Source: a bacterium (GTDB lineage: Bacteria > Cyanobacteriota > Vampirovibrionia > Gastranaerophilales > Gastranaerophilaceae). From it: a stretch of 47,415 nucleotides of DNA. Positions within the stretch are counted from its first letter, which is position 1; each line of letters begins with the position of its first letter. The position numbers and the translations under genes were made by a program. Shown one piece after another: positions 15,422-24,699 of the stretch. Where the stretch lies: assembly GCA_017396695.1 (NCBI GenBank), contig JAFQLC010000019.1, forward strand, positions 1-47,415, read 5' to 3'. The notes under the pieces are model-generated. The model was not told where the DNA came from, did not search any database, and saw only the letters and a program-made list of their open reading frames with translations.

Positions 15422-15450
15422 TTGCTTTAATTTCATATTGGTGAGATAAT
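15422..15450 (+). promoter_or_regulatory. Promoter of the ADP-forming acyl-CoA synthetase gene
   Basis: TTGCTT (15422-15427), a 17-nt spacer and GATAAT (15445-15450). Transcription would start near 15457, leaving a leader of about 29 nt with GAGGT before the ATG. Confidence 0.55.
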
Positions 15451-15485
15451 TTTAAAAGATGTGTGTAGATTAAATGAGGTAAAAA

Positions 15486-17642
15486 ATGAACGAACTACTC
15501 GAAAAAACAGATTTATCCGTAATTGACAAAATTATGAAACCAAAATCTATTGCGGTTATCGGAGCTTCAACAAAACCAAAAACAATTGGTTCTGAAATCA
15601 TGCAAAGATTAAGAGATTACAAATTTCAAGGTGATATATACCCTGTTAACCCAAAAGGTGGCGTTATTGAAGGCTTCCAAGCATACACTTCAGTAGCTGA
15701 AATTCCAGGCGAAGTTGATTTTGCAGTTATTATTATTCCTCAAAAATTCGTGCTTGGCGCAATTGATGAATGCCACACAAAAGGCATCAAAGGCCTTTGT
15801 GTTATTTCAGCGGGCTTTAAAGAAGCAGGAAAAGAAGGTGCAGAAGCTGAAAAAGAATTAGCTAAAAAAGTTAAAGAATATGGCATGAGATTAATTGGTC
15901 CAAACTGCTTGGGCGTTTTAAACACAAACCCAGAAGTTAGAATGGACGCAACTTTTGCTGAAGCATTACCTGAGCGCGGAAACATTGGTTTTGTTTCTCA
16001 ATCAGGAGCACTTGGTGGCGGTATTTTAAATATTTTAAAAGACTTAAACCTTGGCTTTGCACAATTCATTTCAATTGGTAACCAAGCAGATTTCAATGCA
16101 GAATCAGCTATGGAATATTGGGAAAAAGAAGACGATGTAAAACAAATTTTGCTTTACATGGAATCAATTGCAAACCCATCTAACTTTAGAAAACTTGCAA
16201 CTAGAATTTCTAAGAAAAAACCAATTTTGGCACTTAAAGCTGGCCGTAGTGCAGCAGGTGCTTCAGCGGCTTCATCTCACACAGGTTCTCTTGCAGGTGC
16301 TGACAAAGCTGCAAACGCATTACTTGCTCAATCTGGCGTAATTAGAGAATACTCACTTAAAAACTTATTTGCGACTGCAAAAGTTTTTGCTAACTGCCCA
16401 ATTCCAAAAGGCGATAGAGTTGCAATTATCACAAACTCTGGTGGCCCTGGTATTATGGCAACTGACGCAATTTGTGAATACGGTATGCAAATGGCTCCAA
16501 TTACAGACGAAACTAAAGAAAAATTAAGAAGTTTCTTGCCAGCTGCGGCTTCAGTTAAAAACCCAGTTGATATGATTGCATCAGCTCCAATTGAACACTA
16601 CAAACAAACACTTCAAACAGTTATTGCTGATGAAAACGTTGATATGATTATGGTAATTTACCTACCATTTATGGGCTTAAAAGATATCGACGTTGCTCAA
16701 GCTATTATGGAAATCAAAAAAGAATACCCACAAAAACCAGTTGTTGGCGTATTTATGACAACATCAGATTTCTTCACAAAAATCTCTGAAATGGAAGTTA
16801 ACATGCCATTCTTTATGTATGCTGAAGAAGCTGCTGAAGGCTTTAATAGACTTAACCAACAAAGAATTTGGCAAGAACGCCCAGTTGGTGAAATCAAAAC
16901 TTATGATGTTGATAAAGTTCGCGCAGCCGAAATTATCAAACAATCAATCTCAGAAGGCAGAGCGCAACTCACAACTCGTGAGTCAATTGATGTACTTGAA
17001 GCATATGGCATCAGAGTTTGCAAATCTGGTTTTGCAACAACTGAAGAAGAAGTTATCTCTGTTGGTAATTCAATTGGCTACCCAGTTGTTATGAAAATGA
17101 CTTCAAAAACAACATCTCACAAAACAGATGTAGGCGGCGTTAGAGTTAACATCCAATCAGAAGAACAATTAAGAACTGAATATCAAGATTTAATTGCAAA
17201 ATTAACAGAAAAAGGTTTAATTGACGGTCTTGAAGGCGTTATCATTCAAGAAATGGTTAAAGGCAACCGCGAAATGGTTTGCGGTATCGCAACAGACCCA
17301 CAATATGGCCCAATGATGATGTTTGGTTTGGGTGGTGTATTTATCGAAGTTATGAAAGATGTAACTTTCAGAATTGCTCCACTTACAGACGTTGATGCAG
17401 CTGAAATGATTAAATCAGTTAAAGCATACAAACTTCTTGAAGGTGCAAGAGGCACAACTCCTGCTCAAATGGATCAAATCCAAGAAACATTATTAAGATT
17501 ATCTCAACTTGTTTCTGACTTTAACTTCATTGACGAACTCGACATCAACCCACTTCTTATCAGCGAAAAAACAGGCGAAGGTATCGCAGTTGACGGACGT
17601 ATCAAAGTTCGTATGGAAGAAGCAGTTGAAGCTCTTAAATAA
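15486..17642 (+). CDS. Acetate--CoA ligase (ADP-forming), fused alpha-beta subunit
   Basis: A 718-aa single-chain ADP-forming acyl-CoA synthetase. It converts acetyl-CoA, ADP and phosphate to acetate, CoA and ATP, conserving energy at the end of fermentation. Domains in order: CoA-binding Rossmann domain (SIAVIGASTKPKTIG, residues 21-35), succinyl-CoA-ligase-like domains with the phospho-histidine H265 in SSHTGSLAG, and a C-terminal ATP-grasp domain with VVMKMTSKTTSHKTDVGGV and IIQEMVKGNREM. The domain order lacks the GNAT domain of Pat protein acetyltransferases, so a metabolic role is favoured. It has its own promoter and a strong terminator. Together with AdhE it indicates mixed acetate/ethanol fermentation. 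Confidence 0.92.
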   Translation: MNELLEKTDLSVIDKIMKPKSIAVIGASTKPKTIGSEIMQRLRDYKFQGDIYPVNPKGGVIEGFQAYTSVAEIPGEVDFAVIIIPQKFVLGAIDECHTKGIKGLCVISAGFKEAGKEGAEAEKELAKKVKEYGMRLIGPNCLGVLNTNPEVRMDATFAEALPERGNIGFVSQSGALGGGILNILKDLNLGFAQFISIGNQADFNAESAMEYWEKEDDVKQILLYMESIANPSNFRKLATRISKKKPILALKAGRSAAGASAASSHTGSLAGADKAANALLAQSGVIREYSLKNLFATAKVFANCPIPKGDRVAIITNSGGPGIMATDAICEYGMQMAPITDETKEKLRSFLPAAASVKNPVDMIASAPIEHYKQTLQTVIADENVDMIMVIYLPFMGLKDIDVAQAIMEIKKEYPQKPVVGVFMTTSDFFTKISEMEVNMPFFMYAEEAAEGFNRLNQQRIWQERPVGEIKTYDVDKVRAAEIIKQSISEGRAQLTTRESIDVLEAYGIRVCKSGFATTEEEVISVGNSIGYPVVMKMTSKTTSHKTDVGGVRVNIQSEEQLRTEYQDLIAKLTEKGLIDGLEGVIIQEMVKGNREMVCGIATDPQYGPMMMFGLGGVFIEVMKDVTFRIAPLTDVDAAEMIKSVKAYKLLEGARGTTPAQMDQIQETLLRLSQLVSDFNFIDELDINPLLISEKTGEGIAVDGRIKVRMEEAVEALK

Positions 17643-17663
17643 TTAAGATTAATCAAATAAACT

Positions 17664-17696
17664 AAACCGCTTGTTGAAATTAACAAGCGGTTTTTT
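17664..17696 (+). terminator. Terminator of the acyl-CoA synthetase gene
   Basis: Perfect 12-bp stem AAACCGCTTGTT / AACAAGCGGTTT with a 6-nt loop and a T-run, starting 22 nt after the stop codon. Confidence 0.92.
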
Positions 17697-17720
17697 ATAC
17701 TTTAAAATAGTTCAAAAACC

Positions 17721-17749
17721 TTGCAAATTTTAGCAAAATTATGTATCAT
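17721..17749 (+). promoter_or_regulatory. Promoter of the Skp-like gene cluster
   Basis: TTGCAA (17721-17726), a 17-nt spacer and TATCAT (17744-17749), 26 nt upstream of the ATG at 17776. It probably drives the Skp-like, PlsC-like and ROK genes. Confidence 0.6.
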
Positions 17750-17775
17750 AAGGTTGATATTTAACGAGGTTGATT

Positions 17776-18237
17776 ATGAAGAAAAATATTTTGATTTTAT
17801 TTGGTTTTATTGTGTCTTTTATGCTTGGAGCATGCGCTGTTGTGAATGCTGGCGCTATACCAATTAAAATTGCAACAATTGATGTTGTAGCAATCGCCAG
17901 AGGTTCAAACGAGGTAATGGCACTTAGAGCATATGAAAATAAAGAGCGCCAAGCGCTTAATGCTTATATGCAAAAAGCAAAAACCGAAGTTTTAAAAGAA
18001 AAAGATAAAACTAAACAAACTGCACTTCAAAAAAAACATATACAAACTTACAAAAACAAGCAAAATAAATTACAAGAACATGTCGCAAAAAAATCAAATG
18101 CAATAGATAAGAAAATATATGAATCTATTAAAAGTTACGCAGACACAAAAGGTTATAATCTCGTTTTCTCTAAATCAGCCTTAATTTATGGCGGGGAAGA
18201 CATTTCAGCTGAGATAATTAAAATTATTAACAAATAA
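17776..18237 (+). CDS. OmpH/Skp-family periplasmic chaperone-like protein
   Basis: A 153-aa exported protein. The ATG at 17776 is 5 nt after GAGGT; an upstream TTG in frame is rejected. A signal peptide spans residues 1-26. It can be read as a lipoprotein signal with LGAC (C20), or as type I cleavage after VNA. The mature part is the Skp-like layout: a short beta strand (IKIATIDVVAI), a long Lys/Glu/Gln-rich coiled-coil hairpin (about 45-115) and a final strand (YNLVFSKSALIYGG). Skp carries unfolded outer-membrane proteins across the periplasm, which fits the LptD gene in this window. The next gene begins 3 nt after its stop codon. Confidence 0.75.
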   Translation: MKKNILILFGFIVSFMLGACAVVNAGAIPIKIATIDVVAIARGSNEVMALRAYENKERQALNAYMQKAKTEVLKEKDKTKQTALQKKHIQTYKNKQNKLQEHVAKKSNAIDKKIYESIKSYADTKGYNLVFSKSALIYGGEDISAEIIKIINK

Positions 18238-18239
18238 GC

Positions 18240-19067
18240 ATGCTAAAAGAAAGACCAAAAGTAAAAAATTTATATTCAGACATTCCTCCGACTGCTCTCA
18301 GGAACAGAGAAGAAAAACATAGAACAGCAAAGAACATCCCTTTTTGGCACTTCATTGCTGATTATGTTTTTTTCAGAATGTTTGAAAACCGTTTTTATTC
18401 AGTAATGATTAAAAATGAAGAAAATTTCAAAAAAAGAAATCCAAACTATGCGACAATCTGCTACACATCACATACAAATTGGTGGGATGGAATTTTCACA
18501 TATTACATCACAAGAAAAGTTTTAAAAGGCAAATTCCGTTTGATGATTGAAGAAATGAACAGATTTCCACTTTTTCAATACATTGGTTGCTTTCCAGTAA
18601 ACAAAAAGTCTGCCCAAACTGCAATGAAATCTCTTCAATATGCAACAACATTTTTAGACGATAAAGACATTGTATATTGTATGTTTCCACAAGGGATAAT
18701 CAGGCCACCATTTTATAGGCCAATTGAATTTCAAACAGGACTAGCATACCTTATAAAACACGCAGTAAAAAACGCAGGCGGAATTAATTTGCAACCAATT
18801 TCAACAATGGGTGTGTTTTTAAGAGAAGACAGACCTGAATTTCTTGCGGAATTTGGCGAACCAATCGTTATTGAAAGTGATGATTTTGACAGAAAAGAAT
18901 TAACCGATAAACTCTCGAAAAACTTTGAAAACTTGCTTGATAAGCACTTTGCACAAGTGCAATCTGGCGATTTTTCTAATTACCATTATCTATTCAAAAG
19001 AAAAGATAGCTGGTGGAAAGTAATTGAGAAAAAATTAAAAAATATCGGAATGAAAAACAAAAAATAA
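18240..19067 (+). CDS. PlsC-like 1-acyl-glycerol-3-phosphate acyltransferase family protein
   Basis: A 275-aa acyltransferase of the PlsC family, which transfers fatty acyl groups to glycerophospholipid precursors at the membrane. The catalytic motif H-x4-D is H78 to D83 in SHTNWWDG. The substrate motif FPQGIIRPP follows at about residue 148, in place of the usual FPEGTRS. A region like LQPISTMGVFL follows. It has no Shine-Dalgarno and lies 3 nt after the Skp-like gene, so translation is likely coupled. The precise acyl acceptor cannot be told. Confidence 0.8.
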   Translation: MLKERPKVKNLYSDIPPTALRNREEKHRTAKNIPFWHFIADYVFFRMFENRFYSVMIKNEENFKKRNPNYATICYTSHTNWWDGIFTYYITRKVLKGKFRLMIEEMNRFPLFQYIGCFPVNKKSAQTAMKSLQYATTFLDDKDIVYCMFPQGIIRPPFYRPIEFQTGLAYLIKHAVKNAGGINLQPISTMGVFLREDRPEFLAEFGEPIVIESDDFDRKELTDKLSKNFENLLDKHFAQVQSGDFSNYHYLFKRKDSWWKVIEKKLKNIGMKNKK

Positions 19068-19089
19068 TCCAAAAGGAACAAAAAGAAGT

Positions 19090-20049
19090 ATGACAACGGA
19101 ATATTCAATAGGCATAGATTTAGGTGGCACAAAGATTTTAGCCGCCATTGTTAATGAAAAAACTGGCGAGATTATAACAGAAGTAAAAAATAAAACAAAA
19201 AAAGAAAAGGGCGAAGAAAAAATCGCTAAAATTTTACTAGATACAATTGAAGAATTACTTGCCACAACGGAAATCAAAAAAGAAGAAATTAAATCAATAG
19301 GAATTGGGCTTGCAGGGCAAGTTGATAGAAAAAATGGAATTCTTTTAAATAGTCCCAATATTAATTGCCAAAACCTTGAAGTTAAAAAAATAGTTGAAGA
19401 AAAATTCGCCATTCCAACATATATTGGAAATGACGTGGAAGTTGCAACAATAGGCGAAATGACATTTGGGGCAGGGAAAGGTTATAGTGACCTTTGTTGC
19501 ATTTTTATAGGAACAGGGGTTGGCTCAACTATCGTCCAAGACGGAAAGATAAGAAGAGGCTACACGGGTTCAGCTGGCGAAATTGGTCACATTATAGTTG
19601 ATTCAAATGGAAGAGTTTGTGGTTGCGGCGGGAATGGTTGTTTAGAGGCTTATGCATCACGAAGCGCAATTGAAACAAGGATTTTAGGCGCAATTAAAAA
19701 AGGTAGAAAATCAATAATTACAGACCTTTCAAAACTAAAATCAATCAGCACAAAACACATAAAACAAGCGCTTGACGCACACGACGAAGTTGTTACTTCT
19801 TATGTAAACGAAGCAATTCAATATCTTGGAATTGGTGTTGCAAGCATTATGAATTTTTATAATCCAGAACTTATTATATTGGGCGGAGGCTTAATTCAAG
19901 GAATAGATGAGTTTTACATTCAAACAATAAAATCAGCAAGAGCTAAATCTCTCCCAGTGTGCGCACATTCAACAACATTCAAAAAAGCAGAGCTTGGTGA
20001 TTACTCAGGAGTTGTTGGTGCTTCCCTTCTTCGATGGCGTGACAAATAA
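19090..20049 (+). CDS. ROK-family glucokinase
   Basis: A 319-aa sugar kinase. The N-terminal phosphate-binding loop IGIDLGGTKILAAIV and the ROK zinc-binding/signature region CGCGGNGCLEAYAS (about residue 177) are clear. GNDVEVATIGE carries the catalytic Asp. These are features of ROK glucokinases, which phosphorylate glucose to glucose-6-phosphate. Repressor-type ROK proteins have an N-terminal DNA-binding domain, which is absent here. It lies 22 nt after the PlsC-like gene and before trpB. Glucose is the likely substrate but other hexoses are possible. Confidence 0.85.
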   Translation: MTTEYSIGIDLGGTKILAAIVNEKTGEIITEVKNKTKKEKGEEKIAKILLDTIEELLATTEIKKEEIKSIGIGLAGQVDRKNGILLNSPNINCQNLEVKKIVEEKFAIPTYIGNDVEVATIGEMTFGAGKGYSDLCCIFIGTGVGSTIVQDGKIRRGYTGSAGEIGHIIVDSNGRVCGCGGNGCLEAYASRSAIETRILGAIKKGRKSIITDLSKLKSISTKHIKQALDAHDEVVTSYVNEAIQYLGIGVASIMNFYNPELIILGGGLIQGIDEFYIQTIKSARAKSLPVCAHSTTFKKAELGDYSGVVGASLLRWRDK

Positions 20050-20092
20050 TATTAAAATTTTTGTTATGACTATCTAAAAAAGGAGAAGAATT

Positions 20093-21301
20093 ATGCATAA
20101 ATATAAACGAAACGAAAAATACAACTTGCCAACATCTGACGGCTTTTTTGGCGAATTTGGCGGAAGATTTACACCGCCTGAAATGGATAATGTTTTAAAC
20201 CAATTAGAAAAAGACTTCAATGAAGCATTTAATGATGAAAACTTTCTGAATGAAGTTTATAAAACTTTGCAAGAAGTATCTAATAGACCAAGCCCACTAT
20301 ATTTTGCAAAAAAACTTACCGAGCACTATGGCAAAGGTAAAATTTACCTTAAGCGAGAGGACTTAAATTACACAGGTTCACATAAAATAAATAACGTTAT
20401 AGGGCAAGCACTCCTTGCTCAAAGAACAGGCAAAAAACACTTAATAGCTGAAACTGGTGCTGGTTCCCACGGCGTTGCAACAGCAACAGTTGCGGCTTAT
20501 CTTGGTATGAAATGCACAGTTTTTATGGGTGCAGAAGACATTGAAAGACAAAAATTGAATGTCGATAGAATGCGCTTACTAGGCGCCGATGTTCACTCTG
20601 TTGAATTTGGGACAAAAACCCTGAAAGAAGCGGTTGATGCTGCGATTGACTATTGGGTAAAAAATTCAGATGAAGCTTTTTATGTATTAGGCTCAACAGT
20701 TGGCCCTCATCCATATCCACTTATAGTGCGCTCATTCCAAGCAATTATAGGTCAAGAAGCAAAAGAACAAATTATGGCACTAGAGGGAAAATTGCCAAAT
20801 TATGTTCTAGCTTGTGTTGGTGGCGGGAGCAATTCGTCAGGAATTTTCTATAATTTTATAGATGATAAAAATGTAAAACTTATTGGGTTAGAGGCTGGCG
20901 GAAAAGGCGTTGATACAGAGTTTCACGGTGCAAGCCTTACAATGGACAAAAAAGTAATACTGCACGGAATGCGCCAATACGCACTTGTTGATAAAAATGG
21001 CGAAGTTTGCGAATCATATAGCATTTCGGCAGGAATAGATTACCCTGGCTCGGGCCCTGAACTTTGCTACTTAAAAGACACAGGAAGAGCTGAGTTTCAC
21101 CCTATAACAGATAAAGAAGCAGTTGCTGCCTTTAAAAGGCTATCCCACACAGAAGGCATAGTTCCTGCAATTGAATCAGCGCACGCACTAGCATACCTTG
21201 AAGAGCTAATGCCAAAAACAGAAAAAGATGATATTGTTATAGTGAACTTATCCGGCAGAGGCGATAAAGACTGCGAAAGATTAATTGAGCAAGTTGAATA
21301 A
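20093..21301 (+). CDS. trpB: Tryptophan synthase beta chain
   Basis: A 402-aa pyridoxal-phosphate enzyme that joins indole and serine to make tryptophan. The PLP lysine is K98 in GSHKINN. The phosphate-binding loop is VGGGSNSSG, and GRFTPPEMDN and GPHPYPLIVRSFQ are typical of TrpB1. The Shine-Dalgarno AAAGGAG lies 8 nt upstream. No trpA or other trp gene is adjacent, so it is separated from the canonical operon. Its 3' end overlaps the start of mfd. Confidence 0.95.
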   Translation: MHKYKRNEKYNLPTSDGFFGEFGGRFTPPEMDNVLNQLEKDFNEAFNDENFLNEVYKTLQEVSNRPSPLYFAKKLTEHYGKGKIYLKREDLNYTGSHKINNVIGQALLAQRTGKKHLIAETGAGSHGVATATVAAYLGMKCTVFMGAEDIERQKLNVDRMRLLGADVHSVEFGTKTLKEAVDAAIDYWVKNSDEAFYVLGSTVGPHPYPLIVRSFQAIIGQEAKEQIMALEGKLPNYVLACVGGGSNSSGIFYNFIDDKNVKLIGLEAGGKGVDTEFHGASLTMDKKVILHGMRQYALVDKNGEVCESYSISAGIDYPGSGPELCYLKDTGRAEFHPITDKEAVAAFKRLSHTEGIVPAIESAHALAYLEELMPKTEKDDIVIVNLSGRGDKDCERLIEQVE

Positions 21302-24300
21302 AAGAATTGAATTTATAATAAAGAAAAATCTTAAAGAACACCTTGTGCTCACAGGTGTTAATTACCCTTTGAAACTAGAATTAATCAAAGAGTTTTTAGA
21401 GAACAGAAAAGTGCTTTTTGTGGTTGAAAACGAACAAAAGGCACTTTCATATAAAAAAGATTTGGAAACATTATTTGAAATTCAATCAGAATTTTTACCA
21501 GCCCAAGAGGCAAAGTTCTACGAAGATGTGCCCCATAACCCATATATTTTATCAACACAAATTAAATCATATCTTTCAAATTCAAACCTTGTAATTGCAA
21601 ATCATAAAGTTTTATTTGAGAAATTTCCAAGCAAAGATTTTTACACTCAAAATTCAATTAAAATTTCAAAAAATCAAAATTTAGATTATACAAAAATCGC
21701 AGAAAAGTTAATTAAACTTGGATATAGAGGAACATCAAAAGTTTCAGATATTGGCGAATTTTCGCTAAGAGGCGATATTTTAGATATTTATACCCATGAA
21801 ATTAATCCATTCAGAATTGAATTTTTTGCAGATACTGTTGAGAGCATTAGAACTTTTGACGCAAGCACGCAAAAGAGCATCAAACACATTGAAAACATCG
21901 AAATCACTCCTCTTTATAAATTTATATTAGATGAAAACTCTAAAAACAATCTAAAAAAAGAAATTGCAAAAAACAAAGATTATGACTGGTCTGAAATTAT
22001 AGAAAAAATCGAAAACCAAGGCTATTTTGATGGAATTGAGTACTACAGCGAATATTTCACACAAAACTCAGGCTCAATTCTAGAAAATTTTAAAGATTAT
22101 CTTTTAATTTTTGACGACTACACAATAATCTCTGAAGATATCAAAAGATGTTCAGAAATTTTAAACACAGAATTTGAAGAAAGCAAAAATTCACCACTAA
22201 AATTTCCACTTAAAACTAAAAATCATAATCAAGCAGATGAAATTTTTGAAAAAATTTCACACTTTACAAGATTCAGCTTTGATTCTTTTATTACAAACCT
22301 TGAAACAATTGATTTTGAGAGTTCTCTTCCGCCAGATTTCAATTCTTCAATGGAGTTATTTGCAAATTTTGTTAGAGAAAATAAAACAAACGCAGAAATC
22401 ACACTCTCAACCCTATATAAACAAAGACTTATAGAAATTTTAAAAGAATTTGAAATCCCAATTAATTCAGTTTCTTTTGCAGGTCTTATCTCGCAAGGCG
22501 GAGAGTTTGAGTTAAATGGCAAAAAGAAAATATATTTAACAGATAAAGAAATATTCAACAGACGCAAAAAGCAAACTTTTTTTGCAAAATATTCAAAAAA
22601 CAAACAGTCAATTGATTTTATAGAATCAGTAAATGACATAAAAGAAGGAGACTATGTAGTTCATGCAGTTCATGGCATCGGGCTTTTTGCAGGAATCTCT
22701 AAAATTGAAACAGAAGGATATTTAAAAGATTATTTAACAATTCTTTTTCAAGGAACAGATAAACTTTATATGCCAGCAGAGCAAATTAATTTGCTTCATA
22801 GATACCGTGGAGAAGGCTCGCTAAGGCCAGCATTATCCAAAATGGGTGGCTCTGCTTGGAACAAAATTAAATCCAAAGTTAAACAAAATGTTGAAATTGT
22901 AGCGCAAGATTTAATAGACCTTTATGCAAAAAGAAAAATGTCTAAAGGGATAGCCTTTGACGCAGACTCACCTTGGCAAGTTGAACTTGAAGATGCTTTT
23001 GAATGGGTTGAAACACCAGACCAAATGAAAGCAATTGAAGATGTGAAAGCAGATATGGAACTTGATTATCCTATGGATAGGCTCATTTGCGCAGATGTTG
23101 GATATGGCAAAACAGAAGTTGCACTTCGAGCGATATTTAAATGCGTTATGTCAGGACATCAAGCACTTATGCTCTCGCCAACAACCATTCTAACGCATCA
23201 ACACGCACTCACTCTCCAAGAAAGATTTGCACCATTTTCAGTTCGAGTGGAAGAATTATCCCGCTTCAAATCCAAAAAGGAACAAGCGCAAATTGTGCGC
23301 GATTTAGAAGAAGGCAAAGTTGATGTAGTTATTGGCACGCACAGAATTTTACAAAAAGATATTAAACCCAAAAAACTTGGCCTTTTAGTAATAGATGAAG
23401 AACACAAATTCGGTGTAAGACATAAAGAAAAAATCAAAGAATATAAAGAAAATATAGATGTTTTATCGCTTAGCGCAACGCCAATTCCAAGAACTTTAAA
23501 TATGGCTCTCTCTGGCATAAAAAATATGTCTATCATCAACACTCCGCCTAAAAACAGGCTTCCAATTAGAACTTATGTTGGTTTTGAAGATGCTAAATAT
23601 ATTAAAAACGCAGTAGATTTCGAAATTTCAAGAGGTGGGCAAGTTTTTTACCTACACAATAGAATTGACTCAATTTACACAGTCAAAAAACATCTCGAAG
23701 AACTTATGCCAAACTTAAAAATTGCAGTAGCCCACGGGCAAATGCCAGAGGGGCAACTAGAAGAAATTTTTAACGATTTTGCACTCAAAAATTTCGACTT
23801 GCTTTTGTGCACAACGATAATTGAATCAGGGCTAGACCTACCAAATGTAAACACAATCATAATTGACGATGCAGATAGACTTGGACTTGCACAGCTTTAC
23901 CAACTTAGAGGTCGTGTTGGAAGAAGCGAGAGACAAGCATTTTGCTATTGTTTTGTGAAAAATAATAAAGTTCTAAATGAAGATGCTCAAAAAAGATTGA
24001 ATGCAATTAAAGACTTTACCTCACTTGGCTCAGGCTATCAAATTGCTCTTCGAGATATAGAAATAAGAGGAGTTGGAAATATATTAGGTTCAAAGCAACA
24101 TGGGCATATGGCAACAGTTGGGTTTGATACATATTGTGAATTACTTGAAGAAGCAGTGTCAGAAATTAAAGCACACAAAGAGGGAAAAACTTACAAGAAA
24201 GCGCAAGAACCAGCAATTATAGATATAAACGCAGATGCCTATATTCCAGATAATTGGGTTGGTTCATACGACCAAAAAATGCTTGAATATAAAAAATTGA

Positions 24301-24689
24301 GCGATGTTAAATCTTTAAGCGAATTGGAAGATGCCGAAGTAAGCTTGCGTGATAGATTTTCAAAATTACCAGCGAGTGTTTGCAACTTAATTAAACTAAT
24401 CAAGCTAAGGCTTCTTGCAACAAACTTGAGCTTTTCAAGAATACAAGAAACACAAGAAAACATAAGGATTTACACGCCTTATTCTCTTGGTGAGTGGAAT
24501 TTGCTCAGAAGAAAATTAAAACCAGAGATTTTTTCGCTCATTACATACAAAACTCCACCCAAGCTCACAGACGGCACAAAGGGCATTTTGATTGTAAACA
24601 AACGTTATTTTGATTTTGATAAAATATTTAACATTTTGTCTAATTTAATGTATGATATTTCAAGGATAATAGTTAATGACGAACAATAA
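21285..24689 (+). CDS. mfd: Transcription-repair coupling factor
   Basis: A 1134-aa helicase that removes stalled RNA polymerase and recruits UvrA. The N-terminal half is UvrB-like (FLPAQEAKFYEDVPHNP, then RGDILDIY). The polymerase-interacting CarD-like domain has GDYVVHAVHGIGLF. The helicase core has Walker A DVGYGKTEVALRA, DEEHKFG, LSATPIPRTLN and RGRVGRSERQAFCY, followed by the C-terminal TRCF domain. The length is near that of other Mfd proteins. No ATG precedes a large part of the domain, so translation must start at a TTG. I chose 21285, but TTG at 21294 is possible. Both overlap the end of trpB, suggesting coupled translation. Confidence 0.93.
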   Translation: MSKLNKRIEFIIKKNLKEHLVLTGVNYPLKLELIKEFLENRKVLFVVENEQKALSYKKDLETLFEIQSEFLPAQEAKFYEDVPHNPYILSTQIKSYLSNSNLVIANHKVLFEKFPSKDFYTQNSIKISKNQNLDYTKIAEKLIKLGYRGTSKVSDIGEFSLRGDILDIYTHEINPFRIEFFADTVESIRTFDASTQKSIKHIENIEITPLYKFILDENSKNNLKKEIAKNKDYDWSEIIEKIENQGYFDGIEYYSEYFTQNSGSILENFKDYLLIFDDYTIISEDIKRCSEILNTEFEESKNSPLKFPLKTKNHNQADEIFEKISHFTRFSFDSFITNLETIDFESSLPPDFNSSMELFANFVRENKTNAEITLSTLYKQRLIEILKEFEIPINSVSFAGLISQGGEFELNGKKKIYLTDKEIFNRRKKQTFFAKYSKNKQSIDFIESVNDIKEGDYVVHAVHGIGLFAGISKIETEGYLKDYLTILFQGTDKLYMPAEQINLLHRYRGEGSLRPALSKMGGSAWNKIKSKVKQNVEIVAQDLIDLYAKRKMSKGIAFDADSPWQVELEDAFEWVETPDQMKAIEDVKADMELDYPMDRLICADVGYGKTEVALRAIFKCVMSGHQALMLSPTTILTHQHALTLQERFAPFSVRVEELSRFKSKKEQAQIVRDLEEGKVDVVIGTHRILQKDIKPKKLGLLVIDEEHKFGVRHKEKIKEYKENIDVLSLSATPIPRTLNMALSGIKNMSIINTPPKNRLPIRTYVGFEDAKYIKNAVDFEISRGGQVFYLHNRIDSIYTVKKHLEELMPNLKIAVAHGQMPEGQLEEIFNDFALKNFDLLLCTTIIESGLDLPNVNTIIIDDADRLGLAQLYQLRGRVGRSERQAFCYCFVKNNKVLNEDAQKRLNAIKDFTSLGSGYQIALRDIEIRGVGNILGSKQHGHMATVGFDTYCELLEEAVSEIKAHKEGKTYKKAQEPAIIDINADAYIPDNWVGSYDQKMLEYKKLSDVKSLSELEDAEVSLRDRFSKLPASVCNLIKLIKLRLLATNLSFSRIQETQENIRIYTPYSLGEWNLLRRKLKPEIFSLITYKTPPKLTDGTKGILIVNKRYFDFDKIFNILSNLMYDISRIIVNDEQ

Positions 24690-24699
24690 AGGAGTTAAT

